From Desnuesiella massiliensis (GTDB lineage: Bacteria > Bacillota > Clostridia > Clostridiales > Clostridiaceae): 64,000 bases of DNA. The position numbers and the translations under genes are program-made. Each line of letters starts with the position of its first letter. Positions within the stretch are counted from its first letter, which is position 1. Of the stretch, positions 44,144 to 53,318 are shown piece after piece. The stretch covers positions 62,001 to 126,000 of the forward strand of contig NZ_LN879456.1 of NCBI RefSeq assembly GCF_001403615.1. The letters are read 5' to 3'. The notes under the pieces are model-generated. The model did no database searches and was not told the origin of the DNA. It worked only from the letters and a program-made list of their open reading frames with translations.

Positions 44144-44170
44144 TTAGCACTCATTGATTGAGAGTGCTAA
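44144..44170 (+). promoter_or_regulatory. CIRCE element (HrcA operator)
   Basis: TTAGCACTC (44144-44152), nine bases, GAGTGCTAA (44162-44170): a perfect copy of the CIRCE consensus. It overlaps the expected transcription start of htpG, so HrcA should repress it and heat or misfolded protein should release it. Confidence 0.96.
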
Positions 44171-44215
44171 CAATAAAATGATATTTCATTACTATTGCGA
44201 GAGGAGTATGCTTTT

Positions 44216-46096
44216 ATGGAGAAAAAACAATTTAAAGCGGAATCAAAACGATTATTAGATTTAATGATTAATTCAATTTACACTCAAAAGGAGATTTTTT
44301 TAAGGGAGCTCATTTCAAATTCTAGTGATGCTATTGATAAAATTTATTATAAAGCCTTGACGGATGAAAACATCACTTTTAATAAAGATAATTACTATAT
44401 CCAAATCACTATGGATAAAGACAATAGACTCTTAACTATATCTGATACAGGTATAGGTATGACCAAAGAAGAGTTAGAAGAAAACCTTGGAATTATAGCC
44501 AAGAGTGGTTCCTTAGCTTTTAAAAAGGAAAATGAATTAAAGGATGGCTTTGATATTATAGGTCAATTCGGAGTTGGATTTTATTCTGCCTTTATGGCGG
44601 CAGACTGCGTAACTGTTATAAGCAAGGCCTTAGGAAGTGAAGAGGGGTATAAGTGGGAGTCAGAAGGAGCAGAGGGATACACCCTAGAACCTTATAGCAA
44701 AACTACTGTAGGAACAGATATCATCCTTAAAATTAAAGAGAATACTGAGGATGAAAAATTTGATGAATTCTTAGAAGAGTATAGACTTAAGTCTATTATT
44801 AAAAAATACTCCGATTTCATCAGATACCCTATTAAAATGCTAGTTACTAAGTCAAAGGCTAAAGAAGGTTCTGAAAATGAATATGAGGAATATAAAGAAT
44901 ATGAAGTAGTTAATAGCATGGTTCCAATATGGAGAAAAAATAAAAATGAACTTAAGGAAGAGGACTATGAAAAATTCTATTCTGAGAAGCATTTTGGCTA
45001 TAGTACTCCATTAAAATCTATACATGTTAGTGTAGATGGTGCTGTAAGATTTAACTCTATATTATACATACCATCAAAGCCAGCCTTTGATTTCTACACA
45101 AAGGAGTTTGAAAAGGGATTAGAGCTATATTCTAATGGAGTTCTTATAATGAGCAAGTGTGGTGACTTGTTGCCAGACTATTTTAGCTTTGTTCAAGGTT
45201 TAGTAGATTCTGAAGATTTATCTTTAAACATTTCAAGAGAAATGCTGCAACAAGACAAACAAGTAAAGCTTATTGCTAAAAAGATAAAAGAAAAAATAAA
45301 GAGCGAATTATTGCTATTAATTAAGAATCAAAGAGAAAAGTATGAAGAGTTTTATGAAAGCTTTGGAAGACAGCTTAAGTATGGCGTTTATAGCGATTTT
45401 GGAATGAACAAAGAAGATTTACAAGATTTATTGATGTTCTACTCTTCAAAGCAAAAGAAAATGATAACCCTAGATGAATATGTAAATGCTATGGATAAGG
45501 ATCAAAAGTACATTTACTACGCATGCGGAGAGTCTAAAGAAAGAATAGATAAACTGCCACAAACAGAACTAGTAGCTGAAAAAGGCTTCGACATTTTATA
45601 CTTTACTGATGATATTGATGAGTTCGCTATTCGTATACTTATGAATTATAAAGAGAAAGAATTTAAGTCTGTTTCCAGCGGAGATTTAGGTATTGAAGCT
45701 GAGGAACAAAATTCAGATTCAAAGGAAGAAAAGGAGCAGAATAAAGAACTCTTTGATTATATGAAAGAGGCTTTAGCCGGAAAGGTTAAGGATGTTAGAG
45801 CTTCAAAGAGATTAAAGAACCATCCAGTTTGCCTATCTAGTGATGGAGAGCTATCCATAGAAATGGAAAAAATATTAAAAACCATGCCAAACAATGCAGA
45901 TGTTAAGGCAGATAAGGTTTTAGAGATCAATATTAACCATGAGATATTCAATACTCTAAAAGCTTCCTTTGAGCAGGATAAAGATAAGTTAAAAATGTTT
46001 GCTAACTTATTATACAATCAAGCTTTACTTATAGAAGGTTTGTCTATAGAAGATCCTGTGGACTTTACTAATAATATTTGCAAATTAATGAAATAA
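44216..46096 (+). CDS. htpG: molecular chaperone HtpG (Hsp90)
   Basis: A 626-residue Hsp90 homodimeric ATPase chaperone. N-terminal GHKL motifs are LISNSSDAIDK, SDTGIGM and GQFGVGFYSAF. The middle domain has YSNGVLIMSKCGDLLPDYFSFVQGLVDSEDLSLNISREMLQQ, which includes the catalytic Arg in SREMLQ (quoted in pieces as it is long). The C-terminal dimer domain ends without MEEVD, as in bacteria. The start at 44216 follows GAGGAG (44201-44206) with 9-base spacing; an in-frame start at 44195 would precede that site. CIRCE control is explicit in the sequence. Length is normal. A terminator-like hairpin follows at 46118. Confidence 0.95.
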   Translation: MEKKQFKAESKRLLDLMINSIYTQKEIFLRELISNSSDAIDKIYYKALTDENITFNKDNYYIQITMDKDNRLLTISDTGIGMTKEELEENLGIIAKSGSLAFKKENELKDGFDIIGQFGVGFYSAFMAADCVTVISKALGSEEGYKWESEGAEGYTLEPYSKTTVGTDIILKIKENTEDEKFDEFLEEYRLKSIIKKYSDFIRYPIKMLVTKSKAKEGSENEYEEYKEYEVVNSMVPIWRKNKNELKEEDYEKFYSEKHFGYSTPLKSIHVSVDGAVRFNSILYIPSKPAFDFYTKEFEKGLELYSNGVLIMSKCGDLLPDYFSFVQGLVDSEDLSLNISREMLQQDKQVKLIAKKIKEKIKSELLLLIKNQREKYEEFYESFGRQLKYGVYSDFGMNKEDLQDLLMFYSSKQKKMITLDEYVNAMDKDQKYIYYACGESKERIDKLPQTELVAEKGFDILYFTDDIDEFAIRILMNYKEKEFKSVSSGDLGIEAEEQNSDSKEEKEQNKELFDYMKEALAGKVKDVRASKRLKNHPVCLSSDGELSIEMEKILKTMPNNADVKADKVLEININHEIFNTLKASFEQDKDKLKMFANLLYNQALLIEGLSIEDPVDFTNNICKLMK

Positions 46097-46117
46097 AAAT
46101 ATAAACCTTTAAAAATA

Positions 46118-46150
46118 TAAGCCTTTTGGAGAAATCCGAGAGGCTTTTTA
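46118..46150 (+). terminator. terminator of htpG
   Basis: AAGCCT and AGGCTT, with GGA/TCC inside, form an interrupted stem followed by TTTTTA. Confidence 0.65.
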
Positions 46151-46185
46151 TAGTGAGGTTAGTTAAATTGATCTTTGACACCTGT

Positions 46186-46218
46186 AAGTATATAATAATC
46201 CCACAAGTATATAATAAT
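46186..46218 (+). repeat. tandem AAGTATATAATAAT repeat
   Basis: Two exact 14-base copies at 46186-46199 and 46205-46218, period 19. Each contains TATAAT. It lies upstream of the esterase gene and may be a duplicated promoter element. Confidence 0.45.
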
Positions 46219-46331
46219 TTTAGTAATATATTTTCATAAGTAACTATTATAGAAAAGAACTGGATGAGAAAAAATGAGCTCTATAAGCATAGAGAGCTTA
46301 TTTAATAGATTAGGATTGAGGAGGAAATATT

Positions 46332-46970
46332 ATGAACAGCCAGTTTTCATATAAAGTTTCTCTTCCTTTAAACATGGAGGAAGGAAAGAGGTATCCTGTA
46401 ATCTATGCTATGCATGGAATGGGAAGCAATGAGGAGAATATAATCAGTTTAATAGAAGAGCTTAAGAAGGATTTTATAATTATAGGAATAAGAGGTTCCC
46501 TTCATCAGGGAAATGGGTTTGCTTATTTTTCTATAAAAGGCTATGGAAATCCACATAGAGAGTCCTTTGATAAGGCGGTAAATAGCTTAGAGCAATTCAT
46601 TAATGATGCTTCAAAGGAATATCCTATAGATGTGAATAATCAATACCTATTAGGCTTTAGCCAGGGTGCCATATTATCTATGACTTTAGCTCTTGTTATG
46701 GGAAATAAAATCAAGGGTATTGTGGCTTTAAGCGGATATATACCTAAATTTGTAAAAGAAGAATACCAGATCAAATCCGTTGAGGATATGTCAATATTTA
46801 TTTCGCATGGAGAAGCAGACCTAGTTTTTCCATTGAATATCGGTAAAGAAAATCATGATTTTTTTAAGGAGCGAAGCGATAAAGTAAGTTTTGTTTCATA
46901 TGCTGCTGGCCATGAAGTTTCATTAAAAAATAGAAATGACATGATTAAATGGATATATGCCAATCTATAA
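46332..46970 (+). CDS. alpha/beta-hydrolase, carboxylesterase/phospholipase type
   Basis: A 212-residue serine hydrolase. YAMHGMGSNEENI is the oxyanion loop, GFSQGAILSM (GxSxG) holds the nucleophile Ser, the acid is Asp in SHGEADLVFPL, and the His is in AAGHEVSL. Size and motifs fit the YpfH/carboxylesterase group that cleaves short esters or lysophospholipids. GAGGAGG lies before ATG 46332. The gene is monocistronic: a short hairpin lies ahead of it and a perfect palindrome (46983-47005) after it. The true substrate is not predictable. Confidence 0.88.
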   Translation: MNSQFSYKVSLPLNMEEGKRYPVIYAMHGMGSNEENIISLIEELKKDFIIIGIRGSLHQGNGFAYFSIKGYGNPHRESFDKAVNSLEQFINDASKEYPIDVNNQYLLGFSQGAILSMTLALVMGNKIKGIVALSGYIPKFVKEEYQIKSVEDMSIFISHGEADLVFPLNIGKENHDFFKERSDKVSFVSYAAGHEVSLKNRNDMIKWIYANL

Positions 46971-46982
46971 TATATATTTAAA

Positions 46983-47005
46983 TAAGGATACCATTGGTAT
47001 CCTTA
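46983..47005. terminator. palindromic hairpin after the esterase gene
   Basis: TAAGGATACC (46983-46992) pairs with GGTATCCTTA (46996-47005). The loop is three bases and there is no U-run. The arm resembles that at 15671-15721. Confidence 0.5.
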
Positions 47006-47119
47006 AATTATGTAAAACATAAATAAAAAAGTTATTCTTAGAGCATTAGATTTTGCCTTAAATTGGAATGGGTGGTACAATAGAATAGAAGGATTTTAAA
47101 TTAATCAGGAGGCGGAATT

Positions 47120-48883
47120 ATGGGGGATGGAAGTATAAAAATATTGTTTGAACCACCTAAGAGCTCACAAAAGATATCATCGTATATTATAAAATACAAG
47201 AAGCAATTTTTTATTACAGCCCTGACGGGAATACTTTTTAATTCTGCTATGGTGCTTGGACCTATTTTTCAAGGAAAATTATTAGATGCAGCGCTTACTT
47301 CAAAGGATATAAATACTATTGTAAGAGTTGGTATAGAATTTATTTTAATAACCTTAGGATTTCAAGTTGCCAGGTTTTTTAAACGCTATTTCGTTAGGGA
47401 TATGGCTAATAGGATCAGCGGGGATATGAGAGTTGGGATAATACAATCCTTATTAGGTACAGATTTAAATACAATGGAAAAGCAAAAAGTTGGAGATATG
47501 ATGTCTAGAACTATTGGAGATGTAGATATTGTGGTAGAGGCAATAAGAAAAACTATAACAGAGCTATGGGATACCTGGGTACTGATGCTTGCCTATTTCA
47601 TCACTTTGATGATTTATGATGTGAAGATAACTTTAATTTCCTTCATTCCAATTCCTCTGGCTATAGTTTTAGCTCAGCTTATGAAGGGTTTAGTTCAATC
47701 AACATCAAAAACTGCTAGAAAAGCTAATTCTAAGACAACCTCTCAAATTAGAAAGATGATTTTGGAGGTTAACCTTTTAAGACTATATGGAAGAGAAGAG
47801 TCAGAACTTAAACGTTTGGAAGAAAAATTAAAAGTCCAGGCTAGAGAAACAGCTAAAGCTTCTGTATTAAAGAATGGACTTGGCCCTATTTATTCTTCTG
47901 TAGCTACCATAGGTATTCTTTTAGTAGTGGCTTTAGGAAGCAATAAGGTTATTGAAGACAGTTGGACCCTAGGAACTTTCACTGCATTTATAACCATATT
48001 TTCAGCTTTGGCAACTAGAACTACTACGGCAGCTAAGGTCTTTAATATTCAACAAGGAGCTAAGGCTTCTTGGGAACGGGTTAAGTACCTAATAGGAAAC
48101 TCTAAGCTGCAGAATGAAAAGGACGTAGAGGGTTTAAAACCAGAGACAATAAAAATAGAAAAGCTTTCTTTTAAATATCCTACGGGGGATAAATATGCAA
48201 TTAGGGATCTCTCTTTTGATGTAGAAGAAGGTATGATAGTCGGTGTCACAGGAGCGGTGGGTTCTGGTAAAAGTGCTTTAGGGCTTGTATTAACAGGTCT
48301 GTATGATTATAACGGAAGCATTTATTGGGGTAATAAAGAATTTCGTAACATTCCATATAATAAAAAGCTGTCTACCATAAGTTACATGGGACATAATCCC
48401 CTACTTTTTTCAGAAACTTTAGAAAACAATATTACCTGGGGGGACAGAGGTAAAGAAAGTTTAGAGAAGGTATTAGATATAGCTTCTTTAAAAGAAGATA
48501 TAAAAAAATTTGAATATGGGGCAAAAACTCAGGTAGGAGAAAAGGGCATGAAGGTTTCAGGAGGGCAAAAGCAAAGAATTGCTTTAGCTAGAGCTTTGTA
48601 CAAGGATGCAAAGGTTATTATATTAGATGACCCCTTTTCAGCGGTGGATATAGGTACAGAAGCCCATATTATAGAAGAACTGCGTAAAAACGTAGGAAAT
48701 AAAATTTTATTCATTTTTTCTCATAGACTAGAGGCTTTTAAATACACTGATAAAGTCTTAGTATTAGACAAGGGTAGCATTGTGCAGCAAGGCACTCATG
48801 AAGAACTAGCTAGATCACAAGGTATATATAGCAAGATTATTGATTCTCAAGAATTTATGAGAGGTGAAAATTATGAGCAGTAA
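47120..48883 (+). CDS. ABC exporter half-subunit (degenerate Walker B)
   Basis: A 587-residue half-transporter with a six-helix exporter domain and a nucleotide-binding domain. Walker A is GAVGSGKSA, signature VSGGQKQR is intact, and Walker B is IILDDPFSAVD with Asp in place of the catalytic Glu. It overlaps the next ABC gene by 11 bases and so forms an obligate pair. CAGGAGG lies before ATG 47120. The degenerate site matches the first subunit of the pair at 3963-7515, but sequence similarity between the pairs is not close, so this is a separate exporter. Substrate unknown; drug or lipid efflux is usual. Confidence 0.9.
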   Translation: MGDGSIKILFEPPKSSQKISSYIIKYKKQFFITALTGILFNSAMVLGPIFQGKLLDAALTSKDINTIVRVGIEFILITLGFQVARFFKRYFVRDMANRISGDMRVGIIQSLLGTDLNTMEKQKVGDMMSRTIGDVDIVVEAIRKTITELWDTWVLMLAYFITLMIYDVKITLISFIPIPLAIVLAQLMKGLVQSTSKTARKANSKTTSQIRKMILEVNLLRLYGREESELKRLEEKLKVQARETAKASVLKNGLGPIYSSVATIGILLVVALGSNKVIEDSWTLGTFTAFITIFSALATRTTTAAKVFNIQQGAKASWERVKYLIGNSKLQNEKDVEGLKPETIKIEKLSFKYPTGDKYAIRDLSFDVEEGMIVGVTGAVGSGKSALGLVLTGLYDYNGSIYWGNKEFRNIPYNKKLSTISYMGHNPLLFSETLENNITWGDRGKESLEKVLDIASLKEDIKKFEYGAKTQVGEKGMKVSGGQKQRIALARALYKDAKVIILDDPFSAVDIGTEAHIIEELRKNVGNKILFIFSHRLEAFKYTDKVLVLDKGSIVQQGTHEELARSQGIYSKIIDSQEFMRGENYEQ

Positions 48884-50624
48884 TAGATTAGTATTTCAGG
48901 CTTTTAAAGAAACTTGTAAAAATAATATTCTTATTGTGATCACCTTAATTATTTCAGCTATTACAGGTATAGCTATGCAGCTCATACCACCTCAAATTTT
49001 GAGAAATATAATAGATGGGTATATTTCAAAAGGTATTACAGAGGGCCTATGGACTTTGGCATATTTCTATTTATTATCTGTAATAGTAAGTGGAGTAGCG
49101 GATTTTATCCGTGAGCTAACCATGTCCATAGTAGGGCAGAATACTCTTGCTAATATAAGATATAACATGGCTAAAAAATTATCAAAGCTTCCTATTTCCT
49201 ATTTTTCAAATAATTCTGCAGGGGCTATAATGAGTTATTTTACTTCTGATGTAGATGTGGTGGGAACTCTCTTAACTTCTGGAGTAATAGGCATAATGGC
49301 TGATGGATTAAAAATGCTAGGTATTATAGTATCCATATATATGTTGAGTCCCATCTTAGTTTTATATGTATTAATATTAGTCCCAATAATATATGTAATA
49401 ACAAGAAAATTTAAAAAAGCTACCTTAAAGGCACAAATAGAAGCAAGAAAAGCTGTGGGTAAAATAAATGGATACATTCAAGAATTATTTACAGGTATAA
49501 GAACAATAAAGATATTCAATAGAGAAAAGGACTTTGTAGACAGATTTCAGGAGCCACTGAATGAAAATATAAAGGCAGTAAATAAGACTAGTATCTTTGA
49601 TTCCGTATTCCCATGCGTAATGCAGGTACTTAGAGCAATAATAATAGCCTTAGTGGTTATTATTTCTGCACCTGCTGGATTAGGAGCCATGGACATAACC
49701 ATTGGTTCCCTTGCGGCTTGTGTGGAGCTTGTATCTAGGATGCTAGCACCTATTGAATCCATAGCTATGGAATTTCAAACTATACAAGAGGCTATATCAG
49801 GCTTAAAGAGGATACAGGAGTTTGATAGCTTACAAGAAGAACAAAGACATATACAAGAACATATAAACTATGAAGAAAAAGATACTTTAAATATAAGGGT
49901 AGATTCTCTTTCCTTTGCTTATGAAAATGGAACAGAAGTAGTAAAGGATATATCTTTTACTATTAAACCGGGCACAAAGGTCGCCCTTATTGGAAAAACT
50001 GGGGCTGGAAAGAGCACAATACTAAATCTAGTAGCTGGTCTTTATGAACCTAGTAAAGGCACCATAAAAGTAGGAGATTTTAATCCCTTTAAAATACCTG
50101 CTAATTTACGCCGTAGAATTATGGGCATAGTTCCTCAAAACTTTAATATATACGATGGTACTATTAGAGATGCTATAACCTTATATGATAAAACTATAAC
50201 TGAAGAGCAAATTATAAGAGCATCAAAGACAGTAGGATTACATGATGAAATTATGATGCTTCCTAAGGGTTATGATACTATAATAGGTGAGGGAGAAGTA
50301 CAGCTCTCCCACGGTCAATATCAATTATTAGCTTTGGCTTGTGCCATAGTATGTGATCCACCTATATTATTGCTTGATGAAGTAACTTCAGGATTAGATG
50401 CTGTCACAGAGCAAAAAATCTTTAAGGTATTAAGAGAGGTATCTAAAAACAGAACCCTATTAACCATAAGTCATAGAATATCTGGGATCATAGATGCGGA
50501 TGAAGTTGTAATTTTACAAAGAGGAAGAATAATTGAAACTGGAACGCCCAAAGAATTAGAGGGTAAAGAGGGATGGTATGCTAAGTATAATCAGATTGAG
50601 AAGCTAGGGTGGAAAATCAGTTAG
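48873..50624 (+). CDS. ABC exporter half-subunit (catalytic Walker B)
   Basis: A 583-residue partner of the previous gene. Walker A is GKTGAGKST, and Walker B is LLLDEVTSGLD with the catalytic Glu. The signature is LSHGQ, an altered form, so the paired dimer has one canonical and one degenerate ATP site. The start at 48873 is taken from GAGAGG upstream; an in-frame GTG at 48864 overlaps that site. Its last codons run to 50624 and a strong terminator follows. No regulator gene lies next to it, unlike the other exporter pair in the window. Confidence 0.9.
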   Translation: MSSNRLVFQAFKETCKNNILIVITLIISAITGIAMQLIPPQILRNIIDGYISKGITEGLWTLAYFYLLSVIVSGVADFIRELTMSIVGQNTLANIRYNMAKKLSKLPISYFSNNSAGAIMSYFTSDVDVVGTLLTSGVIGIMADGLKMLGIIVSIYMLSPILVLYVLILVPIIYVITRKFKKATLKAQIEARKAVGKINGYIQELFTGIRTIKIFNREKDFVDRFQEPLNENIKAVNKTSIFDSVFPCVMQVLRAIIIALVVIISAPAGLGAMDITIGSLAACVELVSRMLAPIESIAMEFQTIQEAISGLKRIQEFDSLQEEQRHIQEHINYEEKDTLNIRVDSLSFAYENGTEVVKDISFTIKPGTKVALIGKTGAGKSTILNLVAGLYEPSKGTIKVGDFNPFKIPANLRRRIMGIVPQNFNIYDGTIRDAITLYDKTITEEQIIRASKTVGLHDEIMMLPKGYDTIIGEGEVQLSHGQYQLLALACAIVCDPPILLLDEVTSGLDAVTEQKIFKVLREVSKNRTLLTISHRISGIIDADEVVILQRGRIIETGTPKELEGKEGWYAKYNQIEKLGWKIS

Positions 50625-50702
50625 ACCATAAATTAATAAAAGGAAGATACAGAAAGAAAAAACGAAAATAGAAACTTTTAAAATAAACCTTTGTGAATAA
50701 TA

Positions 50703-50745
50703 AAAATCCTGTTAGTTATAATCTTATGACTAACAGGATTTTTAT
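50703..50745. terminator. terminator after the second ABC pair
   Basis: AAAATCCTGTTAGT (50703-50716) pairs with ACTAACAGGATTTTT (50729-50743). It may also serve the converging uracil permease gene. Confidence 0.88.
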
Positions 50746-50760
50746 TTATCTAAATTTCAT

Positions 50761-52092
50761 TTAAACGGCCTTAGCCTTTTGATTTACGATATTTTCTTCT
50801 TCTGTATCTTCATCTACTTCTGTAGCACTTACATCAGGAAGTATAACATTTAAAACCATTCCTACTATAGTAGCTAGGGCTACTCCAGCAATTTCTACAT
50901 CTGCACCGTTAAATTTAAATTTAACTGCAGCACCACCTATGCCTATTACTATGATTACAGAAGAAAGAATCAAGTTCTTCTTCTTGCTAAAATCAATTTT
51001 ATCTTCTACGAATATTCTAAAGCCTGAAGAAGCTATTATACCAAATAGTAGTATACTAACTCCACCCATTACTGGTAGAGGCATGTGTTCAATAATTGCA
51101 GCTACTGGTCCTATGAAGGATAGTACTATCGCTATAACTCCCGCTACACCTATTACCCATACACTATAAACTCTTGTGATAGCCATAACACCTATATTTT
51201 CACCGTAGGTTGTGTTAGGAGGGCCTCCTACTAAGCCTGCGAATATAGTGGCTACTCCATCTCCTAATATAGATCTATGAAGACCTGGTTCCACTGTAAA
51301 ATCTCTTCCTACTACATTGTTAGTAACATATACGTGACCTATATGCTCTGCAAGAGTTACAAAGGCTACAGGAGCCATAAGCAGCATTGCACTTAAATTG
51401 AACTCTGGCATAAGAAATGGTGGAAGTCTAAATAACTTTGCTGATAATATAGCATCTATAGCAGATTGAGGAATAACTCCTAAAGCTAAAGCTGCCACAT
51501 ATCCTGTTACCATGGATATAAGTATAGGTATTACTCCAAAGAATCCTTTAAAGTACATACTACCTAATATTCCTATCCCTAAAGTTAACACGGAAACTGT
51601 TATCCAAGCCCATCTTGGAACATGCTGCATGGAAGCATCTACATAAGAAGTGTTAAGTCCTGCCCAGTTTATAGCAACTCCTGCTAGGCCTAAGCCTATA
51701 ACTATAACTATAGAACCTACTACTACTGGTGGTAATGCTTTGTTTAGCCACTTTATACCAAAGAATTTAATTATAATTGCTACTATAACATAAACTAAAC
51801 CAGCGGCTATAATACCAGAAAGCATTGAAGCTGCACCATAGTTCTTGGATGCTACCATCATGGGGGCGATAAATGCAAAGGATGAACCTATATATGCAGG
51901 TAGCTTTGCTTTTGTACAAATGATGTATAAAAGTGTACCTACGCCGCTGCAAAATAGTGCTATAGATGGACTCATACCTGTTATTATAGGTACAAGTATT
52001 GTGGCACCTACCATGGCAAATAAATGTTGAAAACTTAATGGAATGGTTTTGAGAAGAGGAAGTCTTTCTTCTACACCTATAGATCTTTTCAT
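50761..52092 (-). CDS. uraA: uracil permease (nucleobase:cation symporter 2)
   Basis: A 443-residue membrane protein with about 12-14 helices of the UraA/xanthine-uracil permease family. Motifs are LSFQHLFAMVGATILVP near the start, PAYIGSSFAFIAPM, LAEHIGH (the conserved Glu region), and VGGPPNTTYGENIGVMAITRVYS. The PPNTTYGEN motif favours uracil over xanthine. The start at 52092 is chosen because AAAGGAGG is just before it. The leader carries a PyrR-type site and terminator, which supports uracil as substrate. The tail is rich in Glu/Asp. Confidence 0.9.
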   Translation of the reverse strand: MKRSIGVEERLPLLKTIPLSFQHLFAMVGATILVPIITGMSPSIALFCSGVGTLLYIICTKAKLPAYIGSSFAFIAPMMVASKNYGAASMLSGIIAAGLVYVIVAIIIKFFGIKWLNKALPPVVVGSIVIVIGLGLAGVAINWAGLNTSYVDASMQHVPRWAWITVSVLTLGIGILGSMYFKGFFGVIPILISMVTGYVAALALGVIPQSAIDAILSAKLFRLPPFLMPEFNLSAMLLMAPVAFVTLAEHIGHVYVTNNVVGRDFTVEPGLHRSILGDGVATIFAGLVGGPPNTTYGENIGVMAITRVYSVWVIGVAGVIAIVLSFIGPVAAIIEHMPLPVMGGVSILLFGIIASSGFRIFVEDKIDFSKKKNLILSSVIIVIGIGGAAVKFKFNGADVEIAGVALATIVGMVLNVILPDVSATEVDEDTEEENIVNQKAKAV

Positions 52093-52160
52093 TAATAATC
52101 CTCCTTTATAGTCTCTCGGGACTAATTTAAAAGTATTTTTGTTTATATTTATAAGAATAT

Positions 52161-52246
52161 AAAAAAGTCCATACCCGTGAGAGCATGGACGTATTAACGC
52201 AATTAAAAACACACTTTATATACGCCTTGATGACCTCACTGGATCA
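52161..52246 (-). promoter_or_regulatory. PyrR-type attenuator of the uracil permease gene
   Basis: On the minus strand, ATCCAGTGAGGTC (in 52223-52246) matches the PyrR-binding loop pattern UCCAGAGAGGCU. A terminator follows: GTCCAT pairs with ATGGAC (52190-52185 with 52172-52167), then TTTTTT. UMP-bound PyrR should favour termination, so pyrimidine excess would shut the permease gene off. pyrR itself is not in the window. Confidence 0.75.
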
Positions 52247-52371
52247 TATTTAAAGGTTCTATATGAGATATTAAGTTTTAGTGCTTTATTTATCATATAA
52301 ATGATATTACATATTTTAAAATATTGCAATAGTAAAATAAAAAAAACTAAAATAAATAATAAAAAAGCAAT

Positions 52372-52432
52372 ATACCCCAACGGGGTACTTGAATATATTA
52401 TATGTATACTATATAATACCTAGGGTGGGTAT
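52372..52432 (+). promoter_or_regulatory. promoter bracketed by two CsoR/CstR-like dyads
   Basis: TACCCC-AAC-GGGGTA (52373-52387) abuts -35 TTGAAT (52389-52394). A 17-base spacer leads to -10 TATAAT (52412-52417). A second dyad, ATACC-N7-GGTAT (52416-52432), overlaps the -10. Such G/C tracts in A/T flanks are typical of CsoR-family (copper, persulfide) operators. No csoR/cstR gene is in the window. Confidence 0.6.
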
Positions 52433-52452
52433 ATTTTTTAGGAGGGATGATT

Positions 52453-52668
52453 TTGGATAAGAAATTTTTAAAGAAAAAAGCATCGGTATTATTAGAAGAA
52501 TGTGTAGCTTGCGGCTCCTGTGTCAAGGTCTGTCCTTTAAAGGCTATAACCATTGAAAAGGGCATTTTTGCTAAGGTAGATGAAGATAGGTGCGTAGGCT
52601 GTGGAAAGTGTGAAAAAATTTGTCCAGCTTCTGTAATTTCTATTAATGCAAGAGAGGAGGACATATAA
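52453..52668 (+). CDS. small ferredoxin with two [4Fe-4S] motifs
   Basis: A 71-residue ferredoxin. The first cluster motif is CVACGSCVKVCP (CxxCxxCxxxCP), and the second is CVGCGKCEKICP, giving two [4Fe-4S] clusters as in 2[4Fe-4S] clostridial electron carriers, with a basic N-terminus MDKKFLKKKAS. The TTG at 52453 is taken as start because AGGAGGG sits 7 bases before it; the ATG at 52447 touches that site. The next gene starts directly after the stop and encodes a membrane protein with cluster-type cysteines, so the pair probably forms an electron-transfer unit. Confidence 0.88.
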   Translation: MDKKFLKKKASVLLEECVACGSCVKVCPLKAITIEKGIFAKVDEDRCVGCGKCEKICPASVISINAREEDI

Positions 52669-53247
52669 ATGTCAAGTAAGAAAAAGTATTGGTATGATTA
52701 TATGTGGATTTTTTCTTTAGTTTATTTATTATTAGGACTTTTCAATATATTGTTTGCATGGCTTGGCATGATTTGTTTCCTAGTCCCTTTAATCATTTCT
52801 ATTACAGGAGGGGGAAAGGCTTATTGCAACAAATATTGCGGAAGAGGCCAGCTATTAGATTTATTAGGGCACAAGCTCAAATTCTCTAGAAATAAGAGTA
52901 TTCCTAAATTTATAAGGAGTAAGTGGTTTAGGTATGGCTTTTTAACCTTTTTCATGACTATGTTTTCTTTAATGATATTTAATACTTATATGGTCTTATC
53001 AGGAGCCAAGGGGTTAAAAAAAGTAATCACTTTATTATGGACATGGAAGCTTCCTTGGAATTGGGTTAATACCAGCATGGTATCTCCAGCTATAGCTCAA
53101 TTTGCCTTTGGATTCTTTAGTATTATGGTTACTTCTACAATTTTAGGAATAATAACAATGTTATTATATAAACCCCGCTCTTGGTGTGTTTATTGCCCTA
53201 TGGGAACTATGACTCAAGGCATATGCAAGTTGAAAAATATGTCTTAG
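52669..53247 (+). CDS. NapH/NosR-like membrane iron-sulfur protein
   Basis: A 192-residue membrane protein with about four helices. Two cysteine motifs face the cytoplasm: AYCNKYCGRGQLLDLLG, and WCVYCPMGTMTQGICKLK near the C-terminus. The CxxCPMGTM motif is that of NapH/NosR/RdxA-like membrane ferredoxins. It begins at the base after the ferredoxin stop, with AGGAGG inside that gene, so the two are translationally linked. The pair may pass electrons between a soluble carrier and a membrane partner not encoded here. Its promoter has CsoR/CstR-like dyads. Confidence 0.8.
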   Translation: MSSKKKYWYDYMWIFSLVYLLLGLFNILFAWLGMICFLVPLIISITGGGKAYCNKYCGRGQLLDLLGHKLKFSRNKSIPKFIRSKWFRYGFLTFFMTMFSLMIFNTYMVLSGAKGLKKVITLLWTWKLPWNWVNTSMVSPAIAQFAFGFFSIMVTSTILGIITMLLYKPRSWCVYCPMGTMTQGICKLKNMS

Positions 53248-53318
53248 TATTTATAAGTTTACTAAAAAATAATTGGATGGTAAAATGAATTATAAGTTAT
53301 CATTCAAGGAGAAGAGCA

